From contig CAJUPJ010000007.1 of NCBI GenBank assembly GCA_910588655.1, positions 1 to 64,000 on the forward strand: 64,000 nucleotides of DNA, given 5' to 3'. Of this stretch, positions 17,576 to 26,544 are shown one piece after another. Below the pieces are notes generated by a model. It ran no database searches, was not told where the DNA came from, and saw only the letters and a program-made list of their open reading frames with translations. The DNA is from an uncultured Lachnospiraceae bacterium. Lineage in GTDB: Bacteria > Bacillota > Clostridia > Lachnospirales > Lachnospiraceae. The stretch's first letter is position 1; each line of letters starts with the position of its first letter. The translations under genes and the position numbers were made by a program.

Positions 17576-18445
17576 ATGAATAAACAATCAGTCAACATTA
17601 GCAGTCTTGTAATTCTGTTAAGCCTTCTATGCTTTATAATGGAGGTATGTATATATTATTTTGTTCCACAGCGTTATATTGCAATTTTATTTGCCGTTGT
17701 GTGTTCACTGTGCCTGTCGCACTTCTTTCTTGAGTCATCATTAAATTATGACTACAATTTTATACATGCCTCGTTTATGGTTATTACATCACTTGCATTT
17801 GGAATTATCGTTTATATTATACAGCCAAACCAGTGGATAAAATATGACTATTCAATTATTGTGCTCGTACTGCTTAACTGGCTTATTCCTTTTTTATATT
17901 GCTGTTTAAGGGATTTGTTTGACAGAGGGCCGCGTTTTGATGATTTTAATTTATTTTTCCATAGAATGAGTAAGTTCTTTATAGTAATATATATACTTGC
18001 AATACTTAAACAATACTTTATTACTCCTTTTGTTCCTCCATATGGTGCACCAGAGTTCGGGGCACGCCTGTTTGTACCATTTATGGCAACGGCAGAATAT
18101 ATTGAGGAAACAGCCAGGACGGGGCAGAGTCTTGTGCCGGTTATAGTTTATATAGCAGAAATTGCATGTTTCGGAGTGCCTTTTGGATATTTCTCAAGAA
18201 TATACCTTAGAAAGCACCATTTTATAATAAGGCTGTTTGCATGTTTTGCATTCCCGTTTGTTCTTGAGCTTCTACAACAGGTTACAGGGCTTGGAAGGTG
18301 TGCTATAGATGATTATGTTATTTTCCTTATAGGTGTTGTGGCAGGTACTGTCCTGTACCATATTATGAACGGGCTTTTTGTGTCTGTAACAACACGTGAT
18401 TTTACAACTGACAGAGGACACCAGCAGAAGAATTTGCAGTTTTAA
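17576..18445 (+). CDS. VanZ-like family membrane protein
   Basis: A 289-residue membrane protein with about seven hydrophobic helices. The C-terminal part carries the VanZ-like signature: FPFVLELLQQVTGLGRCAIDD followed by a Gly-rich last helix. VanZ in enterococci gives low-level teicoplanin resistance; most chromosomal VanZ-like proteins have no known function. The start at 17576 follows AAGGATGG at about 7 bases. The ATG at 17564 touches that site and is unlikely. Monocistronic, with a terminator directly after the stop. Confidence 0.8.
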   Translation: MNKQSVNISSLVILLSLLCFIMEVCIYYFVPQRYIAILFAVVCSLCLSHFFLESSLNYDYNFIHASFMVITSLAFGIIVYIIQPNQWIKYDYSIIVLVLLNWLIPFLYCCLRDLFDRGPRFDDFNLFFHRMSKFFIVIYILAILKQYFITPFVPPYGAPEFGARLFVPFMATAEYIEETARTGQSLVPVIVYIAEIACFGVPFGYFSRIYLRKHHFIIRLFACFAFPFVLELLQQVTGLGRCAIDDYVIFLIGVVAGTVLYHIMNGLFVSVTTRDFTTDRGHQQKNLQF

Positions 18446-18452
18446 CCTGATT

Positions 18453-18489
18453 AAACCAGACCTGCTGCTTAAACAGCAGGTCTGGTTTG
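18453..18489 (+). terminator. Terminator of the VanZ-like gene
   Basis: A 14-bp perfect stem (AACCAGACCTGCTG / CAGCAGGTCTGGTT) with a CTTAAA loop. The tail TTGCC is weak in T, so efficiency is uncertain. Confidence 0.65.
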
Positions 18490-18539
18490 CCAGGGTTTGC
18501 TTAGCCTGGCAGGTTTTTATAAAAAATTTAAAAAATCAC

Positions 18540-18568
18540 TTGACATAATTTGATATATCTGGTATATT
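18540..18568 (+). promoter_or_regulatory. tRNA operon promoter
   Basis: Consensus TTGACA and TATATT with 17-base spacing, about 36 bases upstream of tRNA-Val. It is the best sigma-A promoter in the window and fits a stable-RNA operon. Confidence 0.85.
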
Positions 18569-18603
18569 TAACAAGTCGCATAAATATAATATATTTTGCC
18601 TTT

Positions 18604-18676
18604 GGGATCTTAGCTCAGCTGGGAGAGCATCTGCCTTACAAGCAGAGGGTCACAGGTTCGAGCCCTGTAGGTCCCA
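18604..18676 (+). tRNA. tRNA-Val (anticodon TAC)
   Basis: A 73-base cloverleaf. The acceptor stem GGGATCT/AGGTCCC is complete with a single G-T pair, and the D-arm is AGCTCAGCTGGGAGAGC. Anticodon loop CTTACAA gives TAC (Val). The T-arm is ACAGG TTCGAGC CCTGT, and the discriminator is A. The 3' CCA is not encoded. Confidence 0.95.
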
Positions 18677-18705
18677 TTGCAGTGTAAACTGTATTAACTG
18701 AATAT

Positions 18706-18779
18706 GGCGGGATAGCTCAGTTGGCTAGAGCACACGGTTCATACCCGTGGTGTCATGGGTTCAAATCCCTTTCCCGCTA
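18706..18779 (+). tRNA. tRNA-Met (elongator, anticodon CAT)
   Basis: A 74-base cloverleaf. The acceptor GGCGGGA pairs with TCCCGCT, the D-arm is AGCTCAGTTGGCTAGAGC and the anticodon stem-loop CACGG TTCATAC CCGTG gives CAT. The three G-C pairs that mark initiator tRNA are absent, so it is an elongator Met. A lysidine-modified Ile tRNA cannot be fully excluded, but the body matches elongator Met of Firmicutes. It lies 29 bases after tRNA-Val. Confidence 0.93.
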
Positions 18780-18783
18780 CTAC

Positions 18784-18815
18784 ATAACCCGGTAAGATTG
18801 TTGCCGGGTTTTTTG
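18784..18815 (+). terminator. Terminator of the tRNA operon
   Basis: Stem AACCCGG/CCGGGTT with a TAAGATTGTTG loop is followed by TTTTTTGTTT. Classic intrinsic terminator immediately after tRNA-Met. Confidence 0.9.
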
Positions 18816-18888
18816 TTTAAATATACCAGTATAGTAATGGTTGAAGCTGGAATACCATAATATTATTTGTTAGAAATGAGGTGGATTT

Positions 18889-19446
18889 ATGAGGGCTGGT
18901 ACGGGTTATGACGTGCACAGGCTGGAGGAAGGCAGAAAACTGGTTCTTGGAGGGGTTTGTATACCATATGAAAAAGGGCTTCTTGGACATTCTGATGCAG
19001 ATGTGCTCTTACATGCTGTTATGGACGCGCTTCTTGGTGCAGCAGCGCTTGGTGATATAGGCAGGCATTTTCCTGACAGCGATAATAAGTATAAGGGGAT
19101 ATCCAGCATGGAACTGCTGGAATGTGTAGGGAAAATGCTGGAAGACAAGTGTTATATTATTGAAAATATTGATGCTACTATAATTGCACAAAAACCTAAA
19201 CTGAGTGGGTATATAGATGAGATGTGTGCCAATATTGCTGGTGTCCTGGGGCTGGAACAAGACCAGGTAAATATTAAGGCTACAACAGAAGAAGGGCTTG
19301 GGTTTACAGGTGCGGGTGAAGGGATTGCTTCACAGGCAGTATGTTCAGTCAGTTCTATGTTTGATTATAGTTTTGATGCCACAAAAGAGGCAGGGGATAC
19401 AGGCAGAAAGTGCCAGGGATGCAGCGGGTGCAGCAAGCTGCAATAA
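18889..19446 (+). CDS. ispF: 2-C-methyl-D-erythritol 2,4-cyclodiphosphate synthase
   Basis: IspF converts CDP-methylerythritol 2-phosphate to the cyclodiphosphate in the non-mevalonate isoprenoid pathway. Metal ligands Asp8 and His10 lie in GTGYDVHRL, and His42 belongs to HSDADVLLHAVMDALLGA. The family motifs LGDIGRHFPDSD and TTEEGLGFTGAGEG are intact. The protein is 185 residues, against about 157 usually. The extra C-terminal tail of about 25 residues holds three Cys in the pattern C-x2-C-x2-C (KCQGCSGCSK) and is not part of the known fold. No other pathway genes are adjacent. The ribosome binding site is GAGGTGG. Confidence 0.95.
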   Translation: MRAGTGYDVHRLEEGRKLVLGGVCIPYEKGLLGHSDADVLLHAVMDALLGAAALGDIGRHFPDSDNKYKGISSMELLECVGKMLEDKCYIIENIDATIIAQKPKLSGYIDEMCANIAGVLGLEQDQVNIKATTEEGLGFTGAGEGIASQAVCSVSSMFDYSFDATKEAGDTGRKCQGCSGCSKLQ

Positions 19447-19509
19447 AATAAACAGGTACAGCAGAAATTTGCATTTATGTTATTGCTGTACCTGTTTTCA
19501 AATGATTTG

Positions 19510-21380
19510 CTATTTCCTGTCCGTACCTGGACGGAGCAGCCCTGGCTCTTTTTGGAGTATATAAGATTCAAGGCTGTTTTTGTCTATTAATGCAGGTACA
19601 ACACCTTTTCTGGAAATGCAGAACCCGGCAGCATATGTTGCTATATATACAGAATTTTTTAATGTGTACCCATATAGCAGGTAGGAAGCAAGGGCGCTGA
19701 TAAATGCATCGCAGGAAATGTGTCTTCCCATTCTTTTGTCTTAACATAACATCCACGTTCACCAAGGGTTACAATAACTGTCCCGATTCCATATTCCATA
19801 AGATAGTTTGCGCGTTCTTCCATAGAAGCCTGGCATGGGCATAATACTTTTAATTCATTTTCGTTTGGTATAATTATATCCACATTTGACAGTACTTCTT
19901 CTGGAAAGTGGCTGCACGCAGATGGTTTAAGTATTGTTTTTACATTGTGTTTACGGGCGGCATAACAGGCTTCCTGTACTGTTTCTATTGGAATTTCTGA
20001 CTGTATCAGGCAGTAGCCGGTGTTTTCAAATAAACGTTCATTTTCATGTATTGCATCAGGTGTAAAAATATCATTTGCACCAGCCAGAATGGAAATCATT
20101 GAATCCCCGCCCTCCTCAACGAAGATATAAGCCTTTCCGGTATCTGCATAAAAACATCGTGCTATGCCAGATGTATCTACGCCATTTTCATTTAATGCCC
20201 TGAAAATATTATCAGTACCAGGGTCAAACCCTACATTGCCTATTAGTGAAACATGGTGTCCCAGCTTGGATGCGCCTATAGACTGGTTAATGCCTTTGCC
20301 GCCAGGACAAACAAATGATGATGAGGTGCTTACAGTTTTTCCCGTGTAGGGAAGCTGTGCGACATTGAGATATGTGTCTATATTAATACTTCCTATAACT
20401 ACAATTTTAGGAGTGTTCATGCCAGAAGGAACACCAAGTGTTGTATCATTGTCAAGCCTGGAAGCCTGGGGAAATGTTGGGAGTTTCTTATTTGATTTCT
20501 CTATCAGGTGGATAAGCTTCTGGCAGAGGTATGCGCCAAATTCTGTATTGGGCATTGTATATGTGGAGATTTCAGGTATTTCAGGGGCTTCCAGTTTGTC
20601 ATTTTTAAGCGATACCAGGGAAAAATCTTCTGGTACCTTATAGTGTAATGAATTCATAAGCTGGTAAAATTCAAGTGCTTTCAGGTAATGGGAAGATATA
20701 ACTCCGCTAATCTGGTGTGTATTGGCTTTGTAAACCAGCGTTTCATCCAGTTCGCTGAAAACAAGCTGTTCATCCATTGGCAGGTGGTTATTAAACAGGC
20801 AGTTGCGGTAGCCGGATAAAAATGCCTGTGTGCGCCTGCCTTCTGCATACAGGCATGCAATCTTTGTGTGATGCCGCATTATAAGTTCCTGTGTAATGCT
20901 GTATGCTGCTTTTTCATAGGGAAGCTGGATAGAAGTGCTGCCGCCAAAAGGCCCAGTAGTAATATAAGGGATATTATTATCCTGTATATAGTGGGAAAAA
21001 GATAAGCTCTGTTCATTAACTGCTTCCCATAATATGCCATCAACATGGCTGCTGCACATAGCAGTAATATTTTTTAGTTCCTGCTCTGTATCAGAAGAAC
21101 TGTTGCATACTATTGTAATATACCCATTATCCTGTGCTGTTTTTATTATTCCGTTTAATGTTGTATCAAATGAAACAGAAGAGCGCAGCAGTATACCAAG
21201 CACCCATGTTTTCTGTGTGGGCACAATGGCAGAAGCATAAGGTGTATAGTTATATTCTTTTACAATTTTAAGAACCCTTTCCCTGGTTTCGCTGCTAATG
21301 CTTTCATCTTTCTGGTTGACTATTTTTGAAACTGTAGAGGCAGAAACACCCGCAAGTTTTGCAATTTCTTTAATGTTCAT
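19510..21380 (-). pseudogene. LacI-type regulator fused to a PfkB kinase, frameshifted
   Basis: A LacI helix-turn-helix (residues 1-50: IKEIAKLAGVSASTVSKIV) and periplasmic-binding-type sensor (about 55-315) are joined to a ribokinase-like PfkB domain (from about 318: VVIGSINIDTYL, then CPGGKGINQS). After KEWEDTFPA the frame breaks: the reading frame ends at 19659 with 18 unrelated residues. The true kinase end resumes in another frame as DAFISALASYLLYGYTL and runs to 19510. The joint lacks the expected DTTGAG before the catalytic DAF, so a deletion of roughly ten or more codons, not a multiple of three, removed the anion hole. The DNA-binding and sensor part is intact and may still work. An intact ribokinase gene is divergent. 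Confidence 0.85.
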
Positions 21381-21515
21381 AAATATTTCCCCGTTTTCTT
21401 AAGATATACTAAAGTTTATTTTGCGTGTATTTGTAATAATATTATATTATTTGCGATAAAAAGTGTCAATATATGATGATTTACAGCTGCCCTGTTTTGT
21501 TTTGTGGTGGGCTGG

Positions 21516-21650
21516 GGACGCAGGGTTTTCCAGTGTTCCAGATAATTATTATTCCATTACAGGATGCGTTTGTGCTGCGCTGCAATGTCATTAAGTTAAG
21601 AAAAGATGTTTAAAAATTACATATGCTGGATTTGCCAGCGTAAAGTTTGT
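21516..21650 (+). repeat. Palindromic intergenic element, copy 4 (left half)
   Basis: Starts GGACGCAGGGTTTTCCAGTG, continues CAGATAATTATTATTCC and TGCAATGTCATTAAGTTAAG, and ends near GGATTTGCCAGCG. Each block has a counterpart in copy 7 in the same order. The central hairpin and right arm are missing, so this is a truncated half element in the divergent region between the LacI-PfkB gene and the ribokinase gene. Confidence 0.75.
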
Positions 21651-21791
21651 ATAAAAATAAGATAAACGCAAATCAAATTATGCAATATGCACAAATTATC
21701 ACTATGAAAATTGTCAAAATATACGAATAATATAAAAACTATTAACGGAACATAAAAGGGATGATAGAATACTAAACAAGAAAATATTTTC

Positions 21792-21805
21792 GGAAAATTG
21801 TTTCC
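21792..21805. promoter_or_regulatory. Possible LacI-type operator
   Basis: GGAAAATTGTTTCC is an imperfect 14-base palindrome with the GAAA...TTTC half-site pattern of LacI-family operators. It lies 127 bases before the ribokinase start, opposite the LacI-type gene. Supported by position and shape only. Confidence 0.3.
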
Positions 21806-21931
21806 TTACAAAACCGTATAAAAACAGACAGAGAATCTGGATATTTTTGTAAAACATAAAAAGCAGGGGTTTACATAAGCAGGTTGTAATGTGTTTTGCC
21901 GGGGGAAAGGGCAGTATATGGAGGGGTGCTT

Positions 21932-22825
21932 ATGAAAGTATTAAATTTTGGTTCACTAAATATTGATTATATTTATAAAGTCCGCCACTTTGTACAGAAG
22001 GGTGAGACACAGGCGTCGGATATGTTAAATATTTATGGCGGCGGCAAGGGTCTTAACCAGTCGGTTGCATTAAGCAGGGCGGGGGCAGAGGTTTACCATG
22101 CAGGGGTTATTGGAACAGACGGGGCGTTTTTAAAAGAGATACTTGAGGAGGCAGGGGTTAATACAAAATTTACACAGGAATTACAGAATGTGCGTACAGG
22201 CCATGCAATTATACAGAACGACAGTGCAGGGGATAACTGCATAATACTGTATGGCGGTGCGAACCAGGAAATTACAAGGGAATTTGTGGATAATGTAATT
22301 GAAGGGTTTGGCAGCGGGGACTGGATTGTCCTTCAGAATGAAATTAATGAAATTCCTTATATTGCCAGCAGGGCACATGAAAAGGGAATGAAGATTGTTT
22401 TAAACCCTTCACCAGTAAATGAGAAGATTTTTGAAATAAACTTAAGCTATATTGATTATTTTATATTAAATGAGGGGGAAGGGCAGGCACTTGCAGGTGC
22501 AGAGGCAGATGGCCCTGCATTAATAAGTAAACTTAGTGAAAAATTCCCTGGGGCAGAAATTGTACTGACACTTGGGGAAAGGGGTTCTGTATATACAGGA
22601 AAAGAGGGTATTGCCTGGCAGGATGCGTATAAAGCAGATGTAACAGATACAACAGCCGCGGGTGATACATTTACAGGTTATTTTATGGCTGGAAGGCTTG
22701 AAGGCATGCCTGTTAAAGAAGCTCTGGATATGGCGTCAAAAGCTTCTGCCATTGCTGTAACAAGAAAAGGTGCAGCAATGTCTATTCCAATGAAAGAAGA
22801 GGTTCTGGATTTCAAAGTAAAGTGA
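21932..22825 (+). CDS. Ribokinase-like PfkB carbohydrate kinase
   Basis: A 297-residue kinase. PfkB signature 1 is at about 35-60 (GGGKGLNQSVALSRAGAEV). Signature 2, near 243, reads DTTAAGDTF, with Ala replacing the first Gly of the usual GAGD but the catalytic Asp kept. NPSP and LTLGERG motifs of the ribokinase subfamily are present. It probably phosphorylates ribose or a related sugar or nucleoside with ATP. The start at 21932 follows GGAGGGG; an in-frame TTG at 21896 is discounted. It is divergent from the LacI-PfkB gene and 10 bases before a carrier gene, so a sugar or nucleoside utilisation locus is likely. Confidence 0.88.
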   Translation: MKVLNFGSLNIDYIYKVRHFVQKGETQASDMLNIYGGGKGLNQSVALSRAGAEVYHAGVIGTDGAFLKEILEEAGVNTKFTQELQNVRTGHAIIQNDSAGDNCIILYGGANQEITREFVDNVIEGFGSGDWIVLQNEINEIPYIASRAHEKGMKIVLNPSPVNEKIFEINLSYIDYFILNEGEGQALAGAEADGPALISKLSEKFPGAEIVLTLGERGSVYTGKEGIAWQDAYKADVTDTTAAGDTFTGYFMAGRLEGMPVKEALDMASKASAIAVTRKGAAMSIPMKEEVLDFKVK

Positions 22826-22835
22826 GGGGACTGGG

Positions 22836-23528
22836 ATGGATGAGTCTAAGTTAAAGAAACAGGAAACAGTTGCAAACCTTCCTAAAATATATGCTTTACT
22901 CCCATTACTGCCATTAATTCTTATCCTTGTTGTAGGAATTGCTGCAATGGTTGTACCATCAATAACTATGGATGTATTTATCCTGACATTTATATCATTC
23001 ATTGTTGCAATTATATTTGAAACTATAAGGACAAAAGAATTAAAGAGTGTAGTAAATGCTTCTTCTGAAATGTTTATCGGAATTGGTGAAGGTTTCGGAA
23101 GGGGTGTAATCCTTGTAGTTGGTGGTTCATTATTTACAAGTGGCATACAGGCTTTAGGTGTAATCGACAGCCTTACAAATGCAGTACAGCACACAAGTTC
23201 TGCTGGACTGGTAACAATGGTTATATTTGCACTTGCTACATGTCTCTTTGGTATACTTAGTGGCGGCGGCCTGGCTATGTTCTACGCAGTTATTGAAATG
23301 ATACCAGGAATAGCAGCTACAGCAGGCGTGCATGGAATGTTAATTACACTTCCTATGCAGATGATAGCAAACCTTTCAAGGACAATTTCACCAGTGGCAG
23401 CAGTTATAATGATTGTTGCATCAACTGTAGGTGTAAGCCTGGCAAGAATACTGAAACGTACAGCAGTACCAACTATTGTGGCAATTGCACTTGTAATGGT
23501 TCTGGCAGTTGTGTTACTGCCTTACTAA
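22836..23528 (+). CDS. Half-size DcuC-like (ion transporter superfamily) membrane protein
   Basis: A 230-residue membrane protein with about six or seven helices. It matches the second half of DcuC/YfcC-type carriers: a cytosolic lead-in, LPKIYALLPLLPLILIL, then FGRGVILVVGGSLFTSGIQALG and a Gly-rich GILSGGGLAMFYAV re-entrant segment near 145. Family members are normally about 450 residues with two such repeats. No matching N-terminal half is found upstream. It may be a natural half-size carrier working as a dimer, or a truncated gene. It is co-transcribed with the ribokinase and so may import its substrate. Confidence 0.65.
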   Translation: MDESKLKKQETVANLPKIYALLPLLPLILILVVGIAAMVVPSITMDVFILTFISFIVAIIFETIRTKELKSVVNASSEMFIGIGEGFGRGVILVVGGSLFTSGIQALGVIDSLTNAVQHTSSAGLVTMVIFALATCLFGILSGGGLAMFYAVIEMIPGIAATAGVHGMLITLPMQMIANLSRTISPVAAVIMIVASTVGVSLARILKRTAVPTIVAIALVMVLAVVLLPY

Positions 23529-23567
23529 ATAATGGTATTTCCCTTTTGTTAGCATAAATCCTTTTTT

Positions 23568-23602
23568 ACTCCCTTGGAATGTAAAAGTTCCAGGGGAGTT
23601 TT
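23568..23602 (+). terminator. Terminator of the ribokinase-carrier operon
   Basis: Stem ACTCCCTTGGAA / TTCCAGGGGAGT, 12 pairs with one mismatch, an 8-base loop and a TTTTG tail, 40 bases after the carrier stop. Confidence 0.8.
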
Positions 23603-23710
23603 GCATTGTTAATTATTTTTTATTATTTAGTGAACCATATATAAAGTTATGACAATGTATAGGTGTAAGGGTAATCCAAAGGAAATGACGTCATATACCG
23701 GAGGGGAATA

Positions 23711-24226
23711 ATGAATACAACAGAACTGGAAAAATGCATTGAAACATATGGAAATGATATTTATGCATTTTGTGTGCATCTGGCCTATAGCCAGCAGGAA
23801 GCAGAAGAACTTTACCAGGATACCTTTCTTAAAGCAATGGAACTCCTTAGTGGCATAGAAGCAGAAAATAACCCTAAAAGCTATCTTTTGTCTATAACCA
23901 TAAGATTATGGAAAAACCAAAAGAGAAAATATGCATGGCGCAACAGAATAGCAGGATTTAGCAGCCTGGAAGAAGAGACGCAGGAAGCATGGGATGTAAA
24001 TGGAAACACGCTTGAGGAAGAAGTGTTAAAGAAAGAGCAGATAAGGCAGTTACGGCAGGCAGTAAAAAAACTGGATTATAAATACCGTATGCCAGTGTAT
24101 CTTTATTATATGGAAGAAATACCAATAGCTGGTATTGCAAAAATATTAAAGCTTCCCAAAGGTACTGTAAAAAGCAGGCTATATAAGGCGCGGGAAATAT
24201 TAAAGAAGCAGCTTGCAGCAGAATAA
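23711..24226 (+). CDS. ECF-type RNA polymerase sigma factor
   Basis: A 171-residue sigma-70 family protein with region 2 (about 10-75: DIYAFCVHLAYSQQEAEELYQDTFLKA) and region 4 (about 115-165, with GIAKILKLPKGTVKSRLYKAREILK). There is no region 3, as in ECF sigma factors. The ribosome binding site is GGAGGGG. A perfect palindrome, ATGACGTCAT, lies about 15 bases before the start and may be regulatory. The next gene, 59 bases downstream, encodes a membrane protein that is its probable anti-sigma partner. Confidence 0.88.
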   Translation: MNTTELEKCIETYGNDIYAFCVHLAYSQQEAEELYQDTFLKAMELLSGIEAENNPKSYLLSITIRLWKNQKRKYAWRNRIAGFSSLEEETQEAWDVNGNTLEEEVLKKEQIRQLRQAVKKLDYKYRMPVYLYYMEEIPIAGIAKILKLPKGTVKSRLYKAREILKKQLAAE

Positions 24227-24285
24227 CAATATCTGCATAGAGCCTTTTACTAACTATGCACAATTGTGCAAGAGGGGAGTATATT

Positions 24286-25425
24286 ATGAGTGTTAAAATA
24301 GATGAATTATTAAAAGAAGCCCTTATTCCGTCAGAAAAACCAGATGCACAGCTGAACCAGGAGATTTTAAGAAAAGCAGCGGAGGTTAATAATATGAGAA
24401 AACCATTTTTTAAGACAATACCAGTAGTGGCAGCAATTGCAACGGCAGTACTTGCAACAGGAAGCCTGACAGCATACGGGGCATGGAAATATCTTGCTGT
24501 AGAACAGGTTGCTGAAGAAACTGGTGATAAAAAACTTGCAGATGCCTTTAAGGAGAAGGGGGCAGTTAATATTAATGAAAGCCAGGAATATGGGGATTAT
24601 AAAATTACATTAATGGGAACTGTTTCAGGAGATAAACTTAGCAGTTACCTGGTTGAAGATGACGGGGTATTCCTTACAGACAGGACGTATTCTGTTATTT
24701 CCATTGAGAAAAAGGATGGTTCACCTATGCCAGATACATCAGATGATAATTATGAAAATAATTTCCTTACCAGCCCTTTTATTAAAGGTGAAGACCCTGC
24801 CTTTTTAAATATTTACTATATGAATGGCGGCTGTTCAAGCTTTGTTAAGGATGGTGTAGAATACCACATTGCAGACCATGATAATATAGAAGCATTTGCA
24901 GGCAGGGGCGTATACCTTGGCGTACTTGGCGATGCATTCTATGACAGGGATGCTTATAACTTTGACAAGGCAACAGGTGAAATAACACGTAATGAAAACT
25001 ATAAAGGCATAAATGCACTTTTTGAACTGCCACTTGACAAATCTAAAGCAGATGAAGCAAAAGCAGAGAAACTTCTTGCTAAATGGAAAAAAGGTGATAG
25101 TGGCAATAAAGAAAACCAGGAAAATACAAGAGATACAGAAGATAAAATGGACTGGGCAAATATAAAAGAAAACTGTAAATTAATAAAAGGCTCTGCAAAA
25201 ACATATCCGGCAAGCCAGTATGGCAAAATGCTGTCATATTCATTAGATGTAACAGGAAATAGTAATCCCGAAGAAAATATCTGGTCAATAGCAATAGATG
25301 AATATTTCAAAAAAGACGAATATGGGACAAAAGTTGCTGGCGCAGCAAGCAATAGTGAGGGTACAGTTTATATAGTAGTAAAACGCAGCCAGAATGGAAA
25401 GATTACAATTTCACAATACCAGTAA
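24286..25425 (+). CDS. Probable anti-sigma membrane protein
   Basis: A 379-residue protein. A cytosolic N-terminus of about 40 residues (KIDELLKEALIP...) could hold the sigma factor. One membrane helix follows at about 47-70 (VVAAIATAVLATGSLTAYGA). The remaining 300 residues are an external region without a family I can name for certain; it resembles the DUF4179-type anti-sigma partners of clostridial ECF factors. The start at 24286 follows AGAGGGGAG. The partner role is inferred from position after the sigma gene and from topology. Confidence 0.7.
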   Translation: MSVKIDELLKEALIPSEKPDAQLNQEILRKAAEVNNMRKPFFKTIPVVAAIATAVLATGSLTAYGAWKYLAVEQVAEETGDKKLADAFKEKGAVNINESQEYGDYKITLMGTVSGDKLSSYLVEDDGVFLTDRTYSVISIEKKDGSPMPDTSDDNYENNFLTSPFIKGEDPAFLNIYYMNGGCSSFVKDGVEYHIADHDNIEAFAGRGVYLGVLGDAFYDRDAYNFDKATGEITRNENYKGINALFELPLDKSKADEAKAEKLLAKWKKGDSGNKENQENTRDTEDKMDWANIKENCKLIKGSAKTYPASQYGKMLSYSLDVTGNSNPEENIWSIAIDEYFKKDEYGTKVAGAASNSEGTVYIVVKRSQNGKITISQYQ

Positions 25426-25461
25426 TTATAATAATTAATACAATTAAAGCATGTATAAGTC

Positions 25462-25500
25462 ACCAGTCCAGGCGGATATCTGCAATCTGCCTGGACTGGT
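25462..25500. terminator. Bidirectional terminator
   Basis: A 12-15 bp stem, ACCAGTCCAGGC / GCCTGGACTGGT, lies between the convergent anti-sigma and S1-protein genes. Confidence 0.75.
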
Positions 25501-25527
25501 GCTGTATTAACATTCTGTTATAATAAT

Positions 25528-26460
25528 CTACAGCTTAATATCTTTCAAAAGCTTTGCAAATGGGCTCTCATCTGCTGCTTCATTAGAAGAACTGCTGCCA
25601 GCCTTGTATTCATCAGGGATATCATATTCTTCATCACTATTGTCAGGTTCATCTTCAATCAGGGCTTTAATACTTAATGAAATCCTGTCACCTTCTATTC
25701 CAATAATTTTAGCCTTTACAGTGCTTCCAAGTTTCAGCACTTCTTTAGGGGATTTAATAAACTTATTAGTTATTTGTGAAATATGGCAAAGCCCTGTAAG
25801 ACCTTCGCCTATATTGATAAATGCACCATAGGACTCAATTCTTTCAACAGTCCCTTCTGCTATAGAGCCTGTTTTCAGGCGTCCAGCTATTTGTTTCTTT
25901 TCGGCAAGTGCACGTTCTTTTTCTATTGCCTTAGCCGAAAGCACAAGTTTATGTGTATTTGGTTCAACAGTTATAATTACAGCATCAACAGTCATGCCAG
26001 CATAGCTTTCTGTATCTTCAACATATTGAAGGGCAAGCTGGGAAGCTGGTATAAACGCACGTATGCCTTTTATATATCCTGTAACACCAGAAGGGACAGC
26101 CTCATTTATTTTTACCTTGAAAACAGTGCCATTTTTATAATCCTGTTTTAATTCATCCCATACCAGTATATCATTAGCATCCTTTAAAGAAAGGATGACA
26201 TTACCACCAGGATTTTCAGAATCAATAACCATAGCCTTAATATTATCACCAATATTTATATCATTCTTAATTGAAAATGCAGGGTCATGGCTGCATTCTT
26301 CAAGCGGTATAATGCCCTCAGTATAATAATCCAGGTCAACGGTTATTTCTGTATCAGATATACCAATTACATTAACGTCAATTATATCACCTTCTTTTAA
26401 AACCTTAAAAGAACGTTCAAGCTCATTCTCAAAATCCTTCATAGACATGCTGTTATCCAT
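25528..26460 (-). CDS. S1 RNA-binding domain protein (RpsA-like)
   Basis: A 310-residue protein with three S1 beta-barrel domains: about 18-90, 100-175 and 192-265. The last is the most canonical (GSIAEGTVERIESYGAFINIGEGLTGLCHIS). An acidic tail of about 40 residues follows. It resembles the short S1-like proteins of Firmicutes (YpfD-type) rather than full six-domain ribosomal S1. It probably binds RNA or the ribosome in the cytosol. Single gene with an AGGAGGTAG ribosome binding site. Confidence 0.85.
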   Translation of the reverse strand: MDNSMSMKDFENELERSFKVLKEGDIIDVNVIGISDTEITVDLDYYTEGIIPLEECSHDPAFSIKNDINIGDNIKAMVIDSENPGGNVILSLKDANDILVWDELKQDYKNGTVFKVKINEAVPSGVTGYIKGIRAFIPASQLALQYVEDTESYAGMTVDAVIITVEPNTHKLVLSAKAIEKERALAEKKQIAGRLKTGSIAEGTVERIESYGAFINIGEGLTGLCHISQITNKFIKSPKEVLKLGSTVKAKIIGIEGDRISLSIKALIEDEPDNSDEEYDIPDEYKAGSSSSNEAADESPFAKLLKDIKL

Positions 26461-26544
26461 AATAACTACCTCCTGTTAAAAATAAGATTTAATGTAACTA
26501 TATTGTACACACAAGGTGGCACATGGTCAATATGGATAGTATGT

